DNA from: Lacticaseibacillus sharpeae JCM 1186 = DSM 20505
GTDB taxonomy: Bacteria; Bacillota; Bacilli; Lactobacillales; Lactobacillaceae
Direction of reading: 5' to 3'
DNA: 64,000 nucleotides
Assembly (NCBI RefSeq): GCF_001436225.1
Contig: NZ_AYYO01000009.1
Span: forward strand, 1-64,000
Shown here one piece after another: positions 1 to 7,781 of this stretch. The translations under genes were made by a program, and so were the position numbers. Each line of letters starts with the position of its first letter. Within the stretch, counting starts at the first letter, position 1. Below the pieces are notes generated by a model. That model saw only the letters and a list, made by a program, of their open reading frames with translations, did not search any database and was not told the DNA's origin.

Positions 1-290
1 TAGAAAAAGGAGCTGACAGACAAGATGTCTATCAACTCCAAATATCGTAGCGCCCTTTTTTTGCGGCATTTACGCATTTTTGTTGCGGATTTTCATGAAA
101 AAAGCATGGCTTTTGCGCATTTATGTGAAATGATGAGCTAGATGGTGTAAGCTCGAGGCGAAAACGGTGCTGGCGACACCGACTTGCCAGAGTTGTTCTG
201 GGTAATTACAACTTTCGCTCCACTTTCTATTCTGAAAAGCGCACCGCACAACCGCTGGGTGGTTGTCGTGATGCTTGAAAGGTAGACATT
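1..290. other. Gene-free region upstream of the polysaccharide operon
   Basis: No convincing gene is seen here. The first 70 bases are AT-rich and may be the tail of a preceding unit. A short inverted repeat (ACAACC and GGTTGT, about 249-267) lies just before the ribosome site of the first gene (GAAAGG, about 277-282). I compared it with c-di-GMP riboswitch consensus patterns and did not find a match. No strong promoter hexamers stood out. Confidence 0.4.
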
Positions 291-1373
291 ATGCGTAAAG
301 TTTCCGAACAAATTGGTATTTTGATTCCCGCATTAGACCCTGATCAGCGGCTAATAGACTTATTGCAGCAGCTAATTGCCACCGGCGAATTTAGTCAGCG
401 CATCGTGGTGGTTGACGATGGTAGCCAGTCGCAGACGATTTTTAACGTCATTGGCCGAACCATGCAGCGCGACGTGACCGTCTTGCATCACGCACGCAAC
501 GAGGGGAAGGGTGCCGCACTGAAGACTGGCTTTAGCTACTTCATCCGCCAGCAGCAAGACCTCGTCGGGATTGCGACACTGGACGCGGACGGGCAACACA
601 CTGTCTCAGATTTGCAAAACTGCGTCCATCAATTTGAGCTGCATCCCCAAGACATGGTGCTTGGTTGTCGCGCCTTCGCCAAAGACATTCCACTGCGTAG
701 CCGGTTCGGCAACACGCTCACGAACGCACTTGTACGGGCACTCACGCACTTGCCGATTACCGACACGCAGACCGGACTGCGGGTGATTCCCATTAGCTAT
801 GCGCAGGCAAGTCTGGCCTTTGCCGACCAGCGCTACGCATTTGAATTTGACATGTTGCTGCAGGCCAAGGCGCACCACGTCGGTATTGTCCAGCAACCAA
901 TCCAGACAATCTACCTCGATAACAACGCCGGATCCCATTTTCGGGTGCTCCGGGACTCGCTTGCAATCTACGCACGCTTCTTTAAGTTTGCGTTCAGCGG
1001 GTTCATCTCGTTTTTGATTGATATCGGGATTTTTGCGCTGCTCATTCACACCTTTAGCAGCGCGTCCCTCGCGAGCGTCATGACGGCGACGGTCAGTGCG
1101 CGGCTAGTTTCGGCCATTGCCAACTACCTGATTAATCACCACCTGGTCTTTGCGGGCAAGGGGGAGGCGGCTTTGATTAAATACGTTGCGTTGATGGTGG
1201 TCCAGATGTTGTTGTCCGCCACCTGCACGCACCTGATTGGAGCGGCCGCAACGGCAATCGGGCACCAGACGCTGGTCTTAACTGGCATTAAAATGGTGGT
1301 CGACTTCCTGCTCTTCATCGTTAGCTACCAGATTCAAAAGCGCTGGGTCTTTAACCAAAGAGGTGCTGACTAA
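291..1373 (+). CDS. GT2 glycosyltransferase fused to a GtrA-like membrane domain
   Basis: 360 aa. Residues about 8-225 form a family 2 glycosyltransferase of the dolichyl-phosphate-mannose-synthase type: VVDDGS near residue 40, NEGKGAAL near 70, and the metal-binding stretch TLDADGQH near 96. Residues about 230-355 hold four hydrophobic segments resembling GtrA/DPMS membrane domains, ending KRWVF as GtrA proteins do. It most likely moves a sugar from a nucleotide donor to undecaprenyl phosphate on the inner membrane face and helps translocate it. The stop overlaps the next start (TAATG), so it is translationally coupled to the PilZ synthase. The acceptor and the sugar are unknown. Confidence 0.85.
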   Translation: MRKVSEQIGILIPALDPDQRLIDLLQQLIATGEFSQRIVVVDDGSQSQTIFNVIGRTMQRDVTVLHHARNEGKGAALKTGFSYFIRQQQDLVGIATLDADGQHTVSDLQNCVHQFELHPQDMVLGCRAFAKDIPLRSRFGNTLTNALVRALTHLPITDTQTGLRVIPISYAQASLAFADQRYAFEFDMLLQAKAHHVGIVQQPIQTIYLDNNAGSHFRVLRDSLAIYARFFKFAFSGFISFLIDIGIFALLIHTFSSASLASVMTATVSARLVSAIANYLINHHLVFAGKGEAALIKYVALMVVQMLLSATCTHLIGAAATAIGHQTLVLTGIKMVVDFLLFIVSYQIQKRWVFNQRGAD

Positions 1374-3358
1374 TGGGGATGACTGGTAAAAAACGTGCCG
1401 TTTACGTCTTGTCATTAGTGCTGTCGGTCATCTATCTGCTGTGGCGAGTGCTGTTTACCATTCCGTGGCACGCCCACTTCTTGACCTTAGTGTTCGCGCT
1501 ATTGCTGGTTAGCAGCGAGATTTTCTCGAACCTGACCGCGTACATCTTAATCTGCTTGCGGATGGTGGAGACCAATAAGGCGCAGCAGAGTGTTGCGGTG
1601 CCGGCATTCACGCCCGGCCAGGAGTTACCCGCGGTGGATATTCTGGTCGTGACTCATAACGAAGAGGTTGATCTGCTGCGCAAAACAATCAACGCCGCGA
1701 CGTTCATCAAGTATCCAGATAAGGCCAAGGTCACAATCAGTGTGGTCGATGACGGCAACCGGCCGGAAGTGGCGGCACTCGCCCGTGAATATCACGTGCA
1801 CTATATCGGCATGGAGAATAATAAGCAGGCCAAATCCGGCAATATTAACCACGCGTTGCAGTTCCTGCACGCACCGCTGTTTGCGATTTTCGACGCTGAC
1901 ATGATTCCGTTTTCGACTTTTCTGCTGCACAGTGTGCCATTTTTCACCCGCAACTTTGCGGATTTGGCAGCAGATCCCGACCACACGAAGCCGCTGGGGT
2001 TTGTGCAGACCCCGCAGAGTTTTTACAATGCCGATATTTTTCAGTACAATCTGTATTCCGAAAAAATCGTGGCGAACGAGCAGGACTTCTTCTCCCGCGA
2101 CGTCAACGTGTTGAACGGGTCGAATCAGACCGCGCTCTTCACGGGCTCGAACGCGTTGTTCTTGCGGCAAGCCGTTGATGATGTTGGCGATTTTCCTACC
2201 GACACCATCACCGAAGACTTTGAGCTCGGCGCCAAACTGAATATTGCGGGTTACGCGAGCCTGGCGACCATGCACCCGGAGTCTAGCGGCACGACGCCAA
2301 TCGACGTTAAGGGTGTGATTAAGCAGCGGACGCGGTGGGCGCGCGGAGTGGTGCAGAGCTGTCGTAACTTGCACATTTTTGTGAACCCCAAGATTCCGTT
2401 CTTAAACCGCATTATCCTGATTAACTCTTACCTTTACTGGTGGTCATTTGCGCGCCGGTTGATTTACATTGCGGCGCCGTTGCTCTATGCGCTGTTTAAG
2501 GTGCAGGTCGTGAACGCGAACTTCTGGATTTTGATGCTTGTGTGGGCCCCAGGGTACTTTTTGCTCCATTACGTGCTTGGTGATGCCTCTAGCCGGATTC
2601 GGGACGAACGGTGGGGCGAAGTGCAAGAGACGTTCTTCGCGCCGTATCTGTTTCTGCCGGTGCTACTGGAGACCATCGGCATTAAGGCAACCAAGTTTAA
2701 GGTGACGAATAAGGATGCGCAGTCCAACTGGCGGGATAAGCTCTACATTTTGCCTTACCTCGTGTTGTGGCTCTTAACCGCCTTTGCCATTGTTAGCTTC
2801 AACTACGGCAAGTGGGGCTCCGAAATCCTGGTGGGGAGCATCATCACCTTCTGGCTGGTGATGCACTTCATCAACCTGAGCTTCTGTTTGTTTATTGTTC
2901 TGGGGCGGGGTGTATACCGCCGCAGCGAGCGGTTTGCCCGCAAAGTCGACGGGGAAGTGGTGCTCCCGGACGGTCAGGAAGCACGCATCCACACCGACGA
3001 TGTTTCCGATGGTGGTTTCTCCTTCACCTTCACCACAGACGGCGCAAAACTGGCGGTTGGCCAGCAATTTGCCGCGACCTTCTACTACAAGCACCACCCC
3101 CTGCACGTGCGGGGAGAGGTCGTGCGGAAGACGCAGGATAAGCACCCGCTGTACGGGGTGGTGCTGCGCGACCTGCGTCAGGCCGATTACAACTACTACC
3201 TGCAGTTAACGTACGATGGTGAAAATGAACTGTTGCCCGAAGAACAGGATCGCTGGATTACGCCGTTTGACGAACTGTACATGAATTTCGTGCTGCGGTT
3301 TAGAACCTTGGATCGGCAGTTGCAGCGGCTGAATCGCGGCAACACGCAACGGGGGTGA
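1373..3358 (+). CDS. Membrane GT2 polysaccharide synthase with C-terminal PilZ domain
   Basis: 661 aa, built like bacterial cellulose synthase BcsA. Two N-terminal membrane helices precede a GT2 domain with DDGNRPEV, FDADMIP, TITEDFELG and QRTRWARG, i.e. the D, DxD, TED and QxxRW motifs of processive synthases. More membrane helices follow, then a PilZ domain (about 510-615) with RRSER at residues 516-520 and DVSDGG at 543-548. These are the RxxxR and D/NxSxxG signatures for c-di-GMP binding, both intact. It should polymerise and export a beta-linked polysaccharide when c-di-GMP is bound. Two GGDEF proteins at 13231-16827 are plausible c-di-GMP sources. The polymer cannot be named from sequence. 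Confidence 0.88.
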   Translation: MGMTGKKRAVYVLSLVLSVIYLLWRVLFTIPWHAHFLTLVFALLLVSSEIFSNLTAYILICLRMVETNKAQQSVAVPAFTPGQELPAVDILVVTHNEEVDLLRKTINAATFIKYPDKAKVTISVVDDGNRPEVAALAREYHVHYIGMENNKQAKSGNINHALQFLHAPLFAIFDADMIPFSTFLLHSVPFFTRNFADLAADPDHTKPLGFVQTPQSFYNADIFQYNLYSEKIVANEQDFFSRDVNVLNGSNQTALFTGSNALFLRQAVDDVGDFPTDTITEDFELGAKLNIAGYASLATMHPESSGTTPIDVKGVIKQRTRWARGVVQSCRNLHIFVNPKIPFLNRIILINSYLYWWSFARRLIYIAAPLLYALFKVQVVNANFWILMLVWAPGYFLLHYVLGDASSRIRDERWGEVQETFFAPYLFLPVLLETIGIKATKFKVTNKDAQSNWRDKLYILPYLVLWLLTAFAIVSFNYGKWGSEILVGSIITFWLVMHFINLSFCLFIVLGRGVYRRSERFARKVDGEVVLPDGQEARIHTDDVSDGGFSFTFTTDGAKLAVGQQFAATFYYKHHPLHVRGEVVRKTQDKHPLYGVVLRDLRQADYNYYLQLTYDGENELLPEEQDRWITPFDELYMNFVLRFRTLDRQLQRLNRGNTQRG

Positions 3359-3362
3359 TTGG

Positions 3363-5219
3363 ATGACTTTTGCATTTGGCGCACTTATCCTCATCATGTC
3401 GCTGAGTGGCTACAATATGGCCTGGCGCATGCTTGGGGCTGAAGTCCATTTAAGCTGGCTCACTGCCATTTTGACCCAAATCATTGCGTTATACGTGTTT
3501 GCGATGCTGAAGCTGCTCAATTTAGGGCTGCTCTTGGTGACTTACGTTGGCGTTTTGTTATTCGTGGTGCTGCTCATCTTGCTGCTGTGGGGCAAATTGC
3601 GTTTTCCGTTTGCCGGCACGCACATGTTCGATCTCTGGATGATTGGTATGGGCATCTACATGGGCTGGATTCTCTACCACAGCCCGCTCATTCACTATGA
3701 CAACTACACCCAGTGGGCGCTCATCGTCAAATTCATGAACTTCGCGGGGCGCTTGCCAACCGTGCATGACACCCTGATTACCTACACCTCGTATCCGACC
3801 GGCACGGGCCTGTTCATCACCTATGTGGTGCGCCTGCTGGGCTTCAGCAGTGGGGCGATGTTGCTGGGGCAGTTCATCCTGATTTGGGCGGGCCTATACG
3901 CGCTGTTTGGCGTGCTGCGCGACAAGTCGCGGGGGCTCACGGCACTGGTATTGTGCTTCGTGCTCGCGATGTCGAATGTCTTCAACATCGCCATTCGGAT
4001 GAACAATCTACTGGTGGATTATGTCTTGCCCGTGCTGGCGGCAGCCGGAATCGCGGCAGTATACATCTACCGCAGAAAGCCGCGCATGCAGCTGCTAACA
4101 GTTACGTTAATTGGTGCCAGTTTGCTCCTGGTCAAGAACTCGGGGACCTTCTTCGTGCTGTGCATCGGCGTCTACTACCTGTACGCGCTTGGGCACTACC
4201 AGGCTGCTGCGAGTTGGCGGAAGCGGCTCGAGCATGTGATCAGTCTAGCTGTGTTTGCGGTGGGGACGTATTTGCCCTTTGCCTGGTGGAATTACCACGT
4301 CAAAACCACCTTCGCGCTATCCAAACACGAAATCAGCGCGACTGCGTACAAGAGTCAGCTGGCCCACGAAACCACGGCCCAAATCTGGGGTATCGGGCGC
4401 AAAATGGTACACACACTTTGCAGCGGGTCGTCGTTGTCAGCGAACGGAATCTTGTTGCTCAACCTAATCGTGCTTGCTGGGTGGGGGCTGCTGCGGTTCT
4501 GGTGCCGTAAACAAAACGCGCTGCTCAAAGTGTTATTTGCCATCGACGTTGGCGTGATTCTGTACGTCATCTCGCTGTTTGGCATGTACGTGCTGGCAAT
4601 GCCGTACGCGGAAGCCAAACTGCTAGATGGCTTTGAACGGTATATGTCCAGCGTCATGATTCTCGCCTTGTTCATTGCGGCAATGGCGGGGGTGGTGGCC
4701 ATGGACTACGCGATGTACGAACAGCAGATTGACAAGCGCAGCCTGCGTAGTTTCACTTCGGTATTCACGAAGAGCGCGTACCAAACGAGCTCGCTCGTCC
4801 TGGCAATCTTCTCCATCATCATGATGTTCTCTGAGGCCAACGGGGTCGATTACCAAAACCAGATGAACATTAACGCGCTGCCGCAGCAACTCGACCGGAT
4901 TATGCGGCAACGAACCACACTGAATCATGACCGGGTCCTGATTGTTGATCCACACGCAAACGATGTCGCCAACTACTTCACCGGGTATGTTGGTCGGTAC
5001 TACTTCTTCTCGGACAAGGTTGTGGGGCAAGAGAACTTCGACATGTCACGGGCCCAGTTCAAACAAACGGTGCGCGGCTACAAGTACGTCGCCATCCCCG
5101 AATGGCACCGCACCTTTTCTGCCATGGTCAAGCAGGTGTGGGGGCAGCACCTCAAGACGGGTCTCTTCCGGGTGACGCGTAATGGGTTGGTCCGGATGCA
5201 AAAGGGAAAAGACTGGTAA
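3363..5219 (+). CDS. Polytopic membrane protein of the polysaccharide operon, possibly GT-C type
   Basis: 618 aa with more than ten hydrophobic segments. An extracytoplasmic loop near residue 115 reads HYDNYTQW and is followed by a periodic hydrophobic region. An acidic residue in the first large loop followed by many helices is typical of GT-C lipid-sugar-dependent glycosyltransferases, but no diagnostic motif allows a firm call. The C-terminal ~100 residues are soluble. It starts 4 bases after the synthase gene stop with ribosome site GGGGGTGATT, so it belongs to the same operon. It may transfer the lipid-linked sugar made by the first gene onto the exported polymer; that is inference. Confidence 0.6.
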   Translation: MTFAFGALILIMSLSGYNMAWRMLGAEVHLSWLTAILTQIIALYVFAMLKLLNLGLLLVTYVGVLLFVVLLILLLWGKLRFPFAGTHMFDLWMIGMGIYMGWILYHSPLIHYDNYTQWALIVKFMNFAGRLPTVHDTLITYTSYPTGTGLFITYVVRLLGFSSGAMLLGQFILIWAGLYALFGVLRDKSRGLTALVLCFVLAMSNVFNIAIRMNNLLVDYVLPVLAAAGIAAVYIYRRKPRMQLLTVTLIGASLLLVKNSGTFFVLCIGVYYLYALGHYQAAASWRKRLEHVISLAVFAVGTYLPFAWWNYHVKTTFALSKHEISATAYKSQLAHETTAQIWGIGRKMVHTLCSGSSLSANGILLLNLIVLAGWGLLRFWCRKQNALLKVLFAIDVGVILYVISLFGMYVLAMPYAEAKLLDGFERYMSSVMILALFIAAMAGVVAMDYAMYEQQIDKRSLRSFTSVFTKSAYQTSSLVLAIFSIIMMFSEANGVDYQNQMNINALPQQLDRIMRQRTTLNHDRVLIVDPHANDVANYFTGYVGRYYFFSDKVVGQENFDMSRAQFKQTVRGYKYVAIPEWHRTFSAMVKQVWGQHLKTGLFRVTRNGLVRMQKGKDW

Positions 5220-5230
5220 TGGCCAGCAAA

Positions 5231-5260
5231 AAGGGCAAGACGCGTTTGCGTCTTGCCCTT
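5231..5260 (-). terminator. Strong terminator of the leftward ndk
   Basis: A perfect 13-bp stem (5231-5243 with 5248-5260) and a 4-base loop. On the minus strand it is followed by five T, so it fits termination of the leftward ndk. It may also stop the rightward polysaccharide operon. Confidence 0.85.
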
Positions 5261-5272
5261 GCTAGTTAATGT

Positions 5273-5701
5273 TTACTTGCTTAATTCAGGGAACCAGATG
5301 GGAATTTCCCGTTCGGCGCTGTCCGCACTGTCGGAGCTGTGGACAACGTTCTTGATTGGGCCGGGGCCCCATGCACGGCCGAAGTCACCGCGGATGGTAC
5401 CGATGGCTGCTTCAGTGGGGTTGGTGCTCCCCGCCATTTTGTGGAAGCATTCGATGATGTCGGTGCCGCTTGCAACCATCGCAACCATTGGCCCACTTTG
5501 CATGAATTTTTCAATGCCTGGGTAGTAGGGCTTGCCGACAAGCTGCTGGTAGTGGGTCCGCAGCTGCTCGGTGCTGGCGTTCACGACCTTCAGTGCGTCG
5601 ATGGTGAACCGCCGCCGTTCCAACCGGCTAATTACGTCGCCGATGTGGCCGGTAGCAACCCCATCTGGTTTTACCAAAATCAATGTGCGTTCTTCAGTCA
5701 A
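5273..5701 (-). CDS. ndk: Nucleoside diphosphate kinase (copy 1)
   Basis: 142 aa, normal length. It transfers the gamma phosphate of ATP to NDPs through a phosphohistidine. Visible family marks: LILVKPDGV at the N-terminus, GPMVAMV, GTIRGDFG, and the catalytic-histidine motif NVVHSSDS (usual form NxxHGSDS, with Ser in place of Gly here). It is monocistronic, with its own promoter (5755-5783) and terminator. A clearly paralogous copy faces away at 6400-6840, with most residues identical by eye. Two ndk copies this close together are unusual, and many lactobacilli have none or one. Confidence 0.93.
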   Translation of the reverse strand: MTEERTLILVKPDGVATGHIGDVISRLERRRFTIDALKVVNASTEQLRTHYQQLVGKPYYPGIEKFMQSGPMVAMVASGTDIIECFHKMAGSTNPTEAAIGTIRGDFGRAWGPGPIKNVVHSSDSADSAEREIPIWFPELSK

Positions 5702-5754
5702 AGTCGCGCCTCCTGTGATGATTGGATATAAATTCGGTGCTTATCTACGTTTTA

Positions 5755-5783
5755 ATTATATGGGTGCAAGTCGCGGGTTGCAA
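5755..5783 (-). promoter_or_regulatory. Promoter of ndk copy 1
   Basis: On the minus strand TTGCAA (5783-5778) and TATAAT (5760-5755) are separated by 17 bases, about 55 bases before the ndk start. Confidence 0.7.
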
Positions 5784-5849
5784 CTTGTAAACGTTTTGCC
5801 TGCGACGGTTTCTGAAAAATGTCACTTTGTAGATTTACTTACTTTTTGT

Positions 5850-5877
5850 TTGCAATTTTGAAAATCTATGGCATAAT
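5850..5877 (+). promoter_or_regulatory. Promoter of the thioredoxin-like gene
   Basis: TTGCAA (5850-5855) and CATAAT (5872-5877) have a 16-base spacer, about 75 bases before the start codon. Confidence 0.6.
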
Positions 5878-5952
5878 AGATTTATCAATAAACGCAGATG
5901 CGTAAGTACCGCGGCGCACAACTTGGCTCGCGGTCTGAAGGAGGATGTTCTT

Positions 5953-6294
5953 ATGGAAATGTACAAGCCAGAAGTAGTCAGCGACGAGGCGGTGCACGCC
6001 GTAATCGACAAGGCGGGCAAGCAGCTCATGTTCTTGACGGCTGATTGGTGTGGCGATTGCAAGGCCATCAAGCCATTCGTCCAGAAGATTAAGGACCTCG
6101 CAACCAGCAAGGGCGCTGGTTGGGTTGACGCCGATCGTGACGCCAACATCGAAGTTGCAAATGAACAGGGCCTGCGCGGTATTCCCGCATTCGTTCTCTT
6201 TGAAGACGGCAAGCAGGTTGACCACATCGGTAACGGTGAACGCCTGAACCCCAAGGATGTTATCGCTTGGGTGAACAACACCGTCCTCGCTTAA
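5953..6294 (+). CDS. Thioredoxin-like protein with WCGDC active site
   Basis: 113 aa from ATG 5953, chosen because AAGGAGG (5938-5944) sits 8 bases ahead; longer upstream reading is not supported. The thioredoxin fold is marked by the CxxC motif WCGDC at residues 32-36, a DADRDANIEVANEQGLRGIPAFVLF stretch with the cis-proline (IPA), and a closing Gly-rich turn. The Pro-to-Asp change in the CxxC spacer differs from classical thioredoxin (WCGPC) and resembles YtpP-like thiol proteins. There is no signal peptide, so it acts in the cytosol. It lies between two ndk genes with its own promoter and terminator. Its partner is unknown. Confidence 0.85.
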   Translation: MEMYKPEVVSDEAVHAVIDKAGKQLMFLTADWCGDCKAIKPFVQKIKDLATSKGAGWVDADRDANIEVANEQGLRGIPAFVLFEDGKQVDHIGNGERLNPKDVIAWVNNTVLA

Positions 6295-6309
6295 GTTAAA
6301 CAATCCTGA

Positions 6310-6337
6310 AGTCATCGCAGCTGCGGTGGCTTTTTTT
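6310..6337 (+). terminator. Terminator of the thioredoxin-like gene
   Basis: Ten-base arms (6310-6319 with 6322-6331, some G-T pairs) followed by a run of seven T. Confidence 0.8.
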
Positions 6338-6399
6338 GTGCCTGATGGTAAAATGTAATCGGATACAACGCTGTGGTTTAGATGACAGGAGGTACTTCT

Positions 6400-6840
6400 T
6401 TGGCAGAGGAACGGACTTTGATTTTGGTGAAACCAGATGGTGTGGCGTCAGGCCATATTGGGGATGTTATTAGCCGGCTGGAACGGCGGCGGTTCACGAT
6501 TGACGGCCTGAAGGTGGTCCGTGCGACCAGGGCGCAGTTGCAGGCCCATTACCCGCAGCTCGTAGACAAGCCGTTTTACCACGAAATTGAGGATTACATG
6601 ATGAGCGGCCCGCTCGTGGCCATTATTGCTTCCGGGACGGGGATTGTGGCCGACTTTCACAAGATGGCTGGCGTTACCAAGCCGGAAGAGGCGGCGTGCG
6701 GCACCATTCGCGGGGACTTCGGCCGTGCCTGGCCGGACGGGAGCATTCTCAACGTGGTGCACAGTTCGGACAGTCCCGAGACGGCGGCGGATGAAATCAA
6801 AGTGTGGTTTCCCGAGCTTGCTGATGTAGAGGAAGACTAA
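6400..6840 (+). CDS. ndk: Nucleoside diphosphate kinase (copy 2)
   Basis: 146 aa from TTG 6400. AGGAGG at 6387-6392 stands 7 bases ahead of this TTG. The in-frame ATG at 6382 overlaps the ribosome site and is unlikely to be used. Motifs match copy 1: LILVKPDGVASGHIGDV, GPLVAIIASG, GTIRGDFGRAW and NVVHSSDS with the catalytic His. The C-terminus carries a few extra acidic residues (ADVEED). Both copies keep every motif I can check, so both may be active. The rightward gene has its own terminator; divergence is scattered, which suggests an old duplication or separate acquisition. Confidence 0.92.
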   Translation: MAEERTLILVKPDGVASGHIGDVISRLERRRFTIDGLKVVRATRAQLQAHYPQLVDKPFYHEIEDYMMSGPLVAIIASGTGIVADFHKMAGVTKPEEAACGTIRGDFGRAWPDGSILNVVHSSDSPETAADEIKVWFPELADVEED

Positions 6841-6853
6841 TTAACCACTAAAC

Positions 6854-6889
6854 AAATGACCCGATGACCAAAAAGTCGTCGGGTCATTT
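6854..6889. terminator. Bidirectional terminator between ndk copy 2 and ogt
   Basis: Fifteen-base arms (6854-6868 and 6875-6889, one G-T pair) with T runs on both strands. Confidence 0.8.
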
Positions 6890-7384
6890 TTACATTATTA
6901 CGCCTTCAAGTTGCAGCAATTCAGCCTTCATGGCACTGCCACCCCGTTAGCCGCCGATGCCGCCACTCTTGGGCAGCACGCGGTGGCAGGGGATGACGAT
7001 GGGGACGGGATTGATGTCGATGGCGTGGCCGACCGCACGGTTTGCGGTGGGACGGCCAATTGCGGTGGCAATGTCCTGGTAGTGGACGGTTTGGCCGTAC
7101 GGAATTTGGCGCAGCGCGGACCAGACGGCCTCTTGAAAAATGGTGCCGTGAATATCAAGGGGCAGGTCGAACTCCCGCCGCGTGCCGTTCAGGTAGTCAG
7201 TGATTTCAGTGCTGTACGGGCGCAGCATGGCATCATCCAGGTGCATCCGGGACTGTGGATAGAACCGCAAGATTTCGCTGGCGGGTTCGTCCGCAAACCC
7301 GACGAAGGCCAACCCCTGACGTGTTGCCGCAACGACATAATTTTTTTCATGCACGGTTAGTGTGCTGTAGTACAAATCTTGCAT
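6890..7384 (-). pseudogene. ogt: O6-alkylguanine-DNA methyltransferase with in-frame nonsense codon
   Basis: The frame from 7384 gives 145 aa ending at TAA 6949-6947. It contains the Ogt/MGMT core: an Asn-containing hinge (AVGHAIDINPVP) and the alkyl-acceptor site IPCHRV. Family members continue after the PCHRV region with a Gly-rich turn GY-GG and a helix ending LLxLEG. Here, in the same frame beyond the stop, codons read RGGSAMKAELLQLEG and end at TAA 6892-6890. The stop therefore replaces a Tyr codon (TAC or TAT to TAA) in the GGY-GG turn; no shift is needed. The truncated product keeps the active Cys but lacks the last ~19 residues. It may be inactive, or the base may be a sequencing error. 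Confidence 0.85.
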
Positions 7385-7664
7385 GTCAATTTCCTCCGGG
7401 TTTTCGTTTTATAGTACATTTGTTCGCCTGTGTGTGCAAGTCATATTCACTTGCGGGCGCATAAATGCTGATATGCATGTTTAGCGCGCACGAGGCGATT
7501 GTGACGCACTTAGAAATAGATAACACGTGCCCAAAATCAAGTGTGACAAAATTCCGGACGAAAATAGTTTGGGAAGCGCATTAGTTTTGCACCACAACAA
7601 AGTAAAGACCTGGTTAAACTTATTAATATATTGATGAATACTCTATACAGCCAAATATTACCCG

Positions 7665-7681
7665 TGTAACATATTTGTTAT
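7665..7681 (+). promoter_or_regulatory. WalR-type box before the deacetylase gene
   Basis: TGTAAC (7665-7670), five bases, TGTTAT (7676-7681) fits the WalR (YycF) consensus TGTWAH-N5-TGTWAH. It lies ~100 bases before a peptidoglycan-modifying gene. The rest of the 7385-7781 gap is AT-rich and shows no gene. Confidence 0.6.
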
Positions 7682-7781
7682 GAACGTGTCAAAAACGAAA
7701 CTGCCATGTGCAATTAAATGACGGGGACACAGATGACACGATTAAGACGTGTGGGGGTCACACGGGGGTTGGAGGATTATT

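Noticed and set aside
130-290. c-di-GMP riboswitch before the PilZ operon
   Set aside because: The ACAACC/GGTTGT hairpin was compared with GEMM-I and GEMM-II conserved bases; the required core motifs are absent.
6382-6399. ATG 6382 as the start of ndk copy 2
   Set aside because: The AGGAGG ribosome site lies between this ATG and TTG 6400, so it would be inside the gene; family homology also begins after the TTG.
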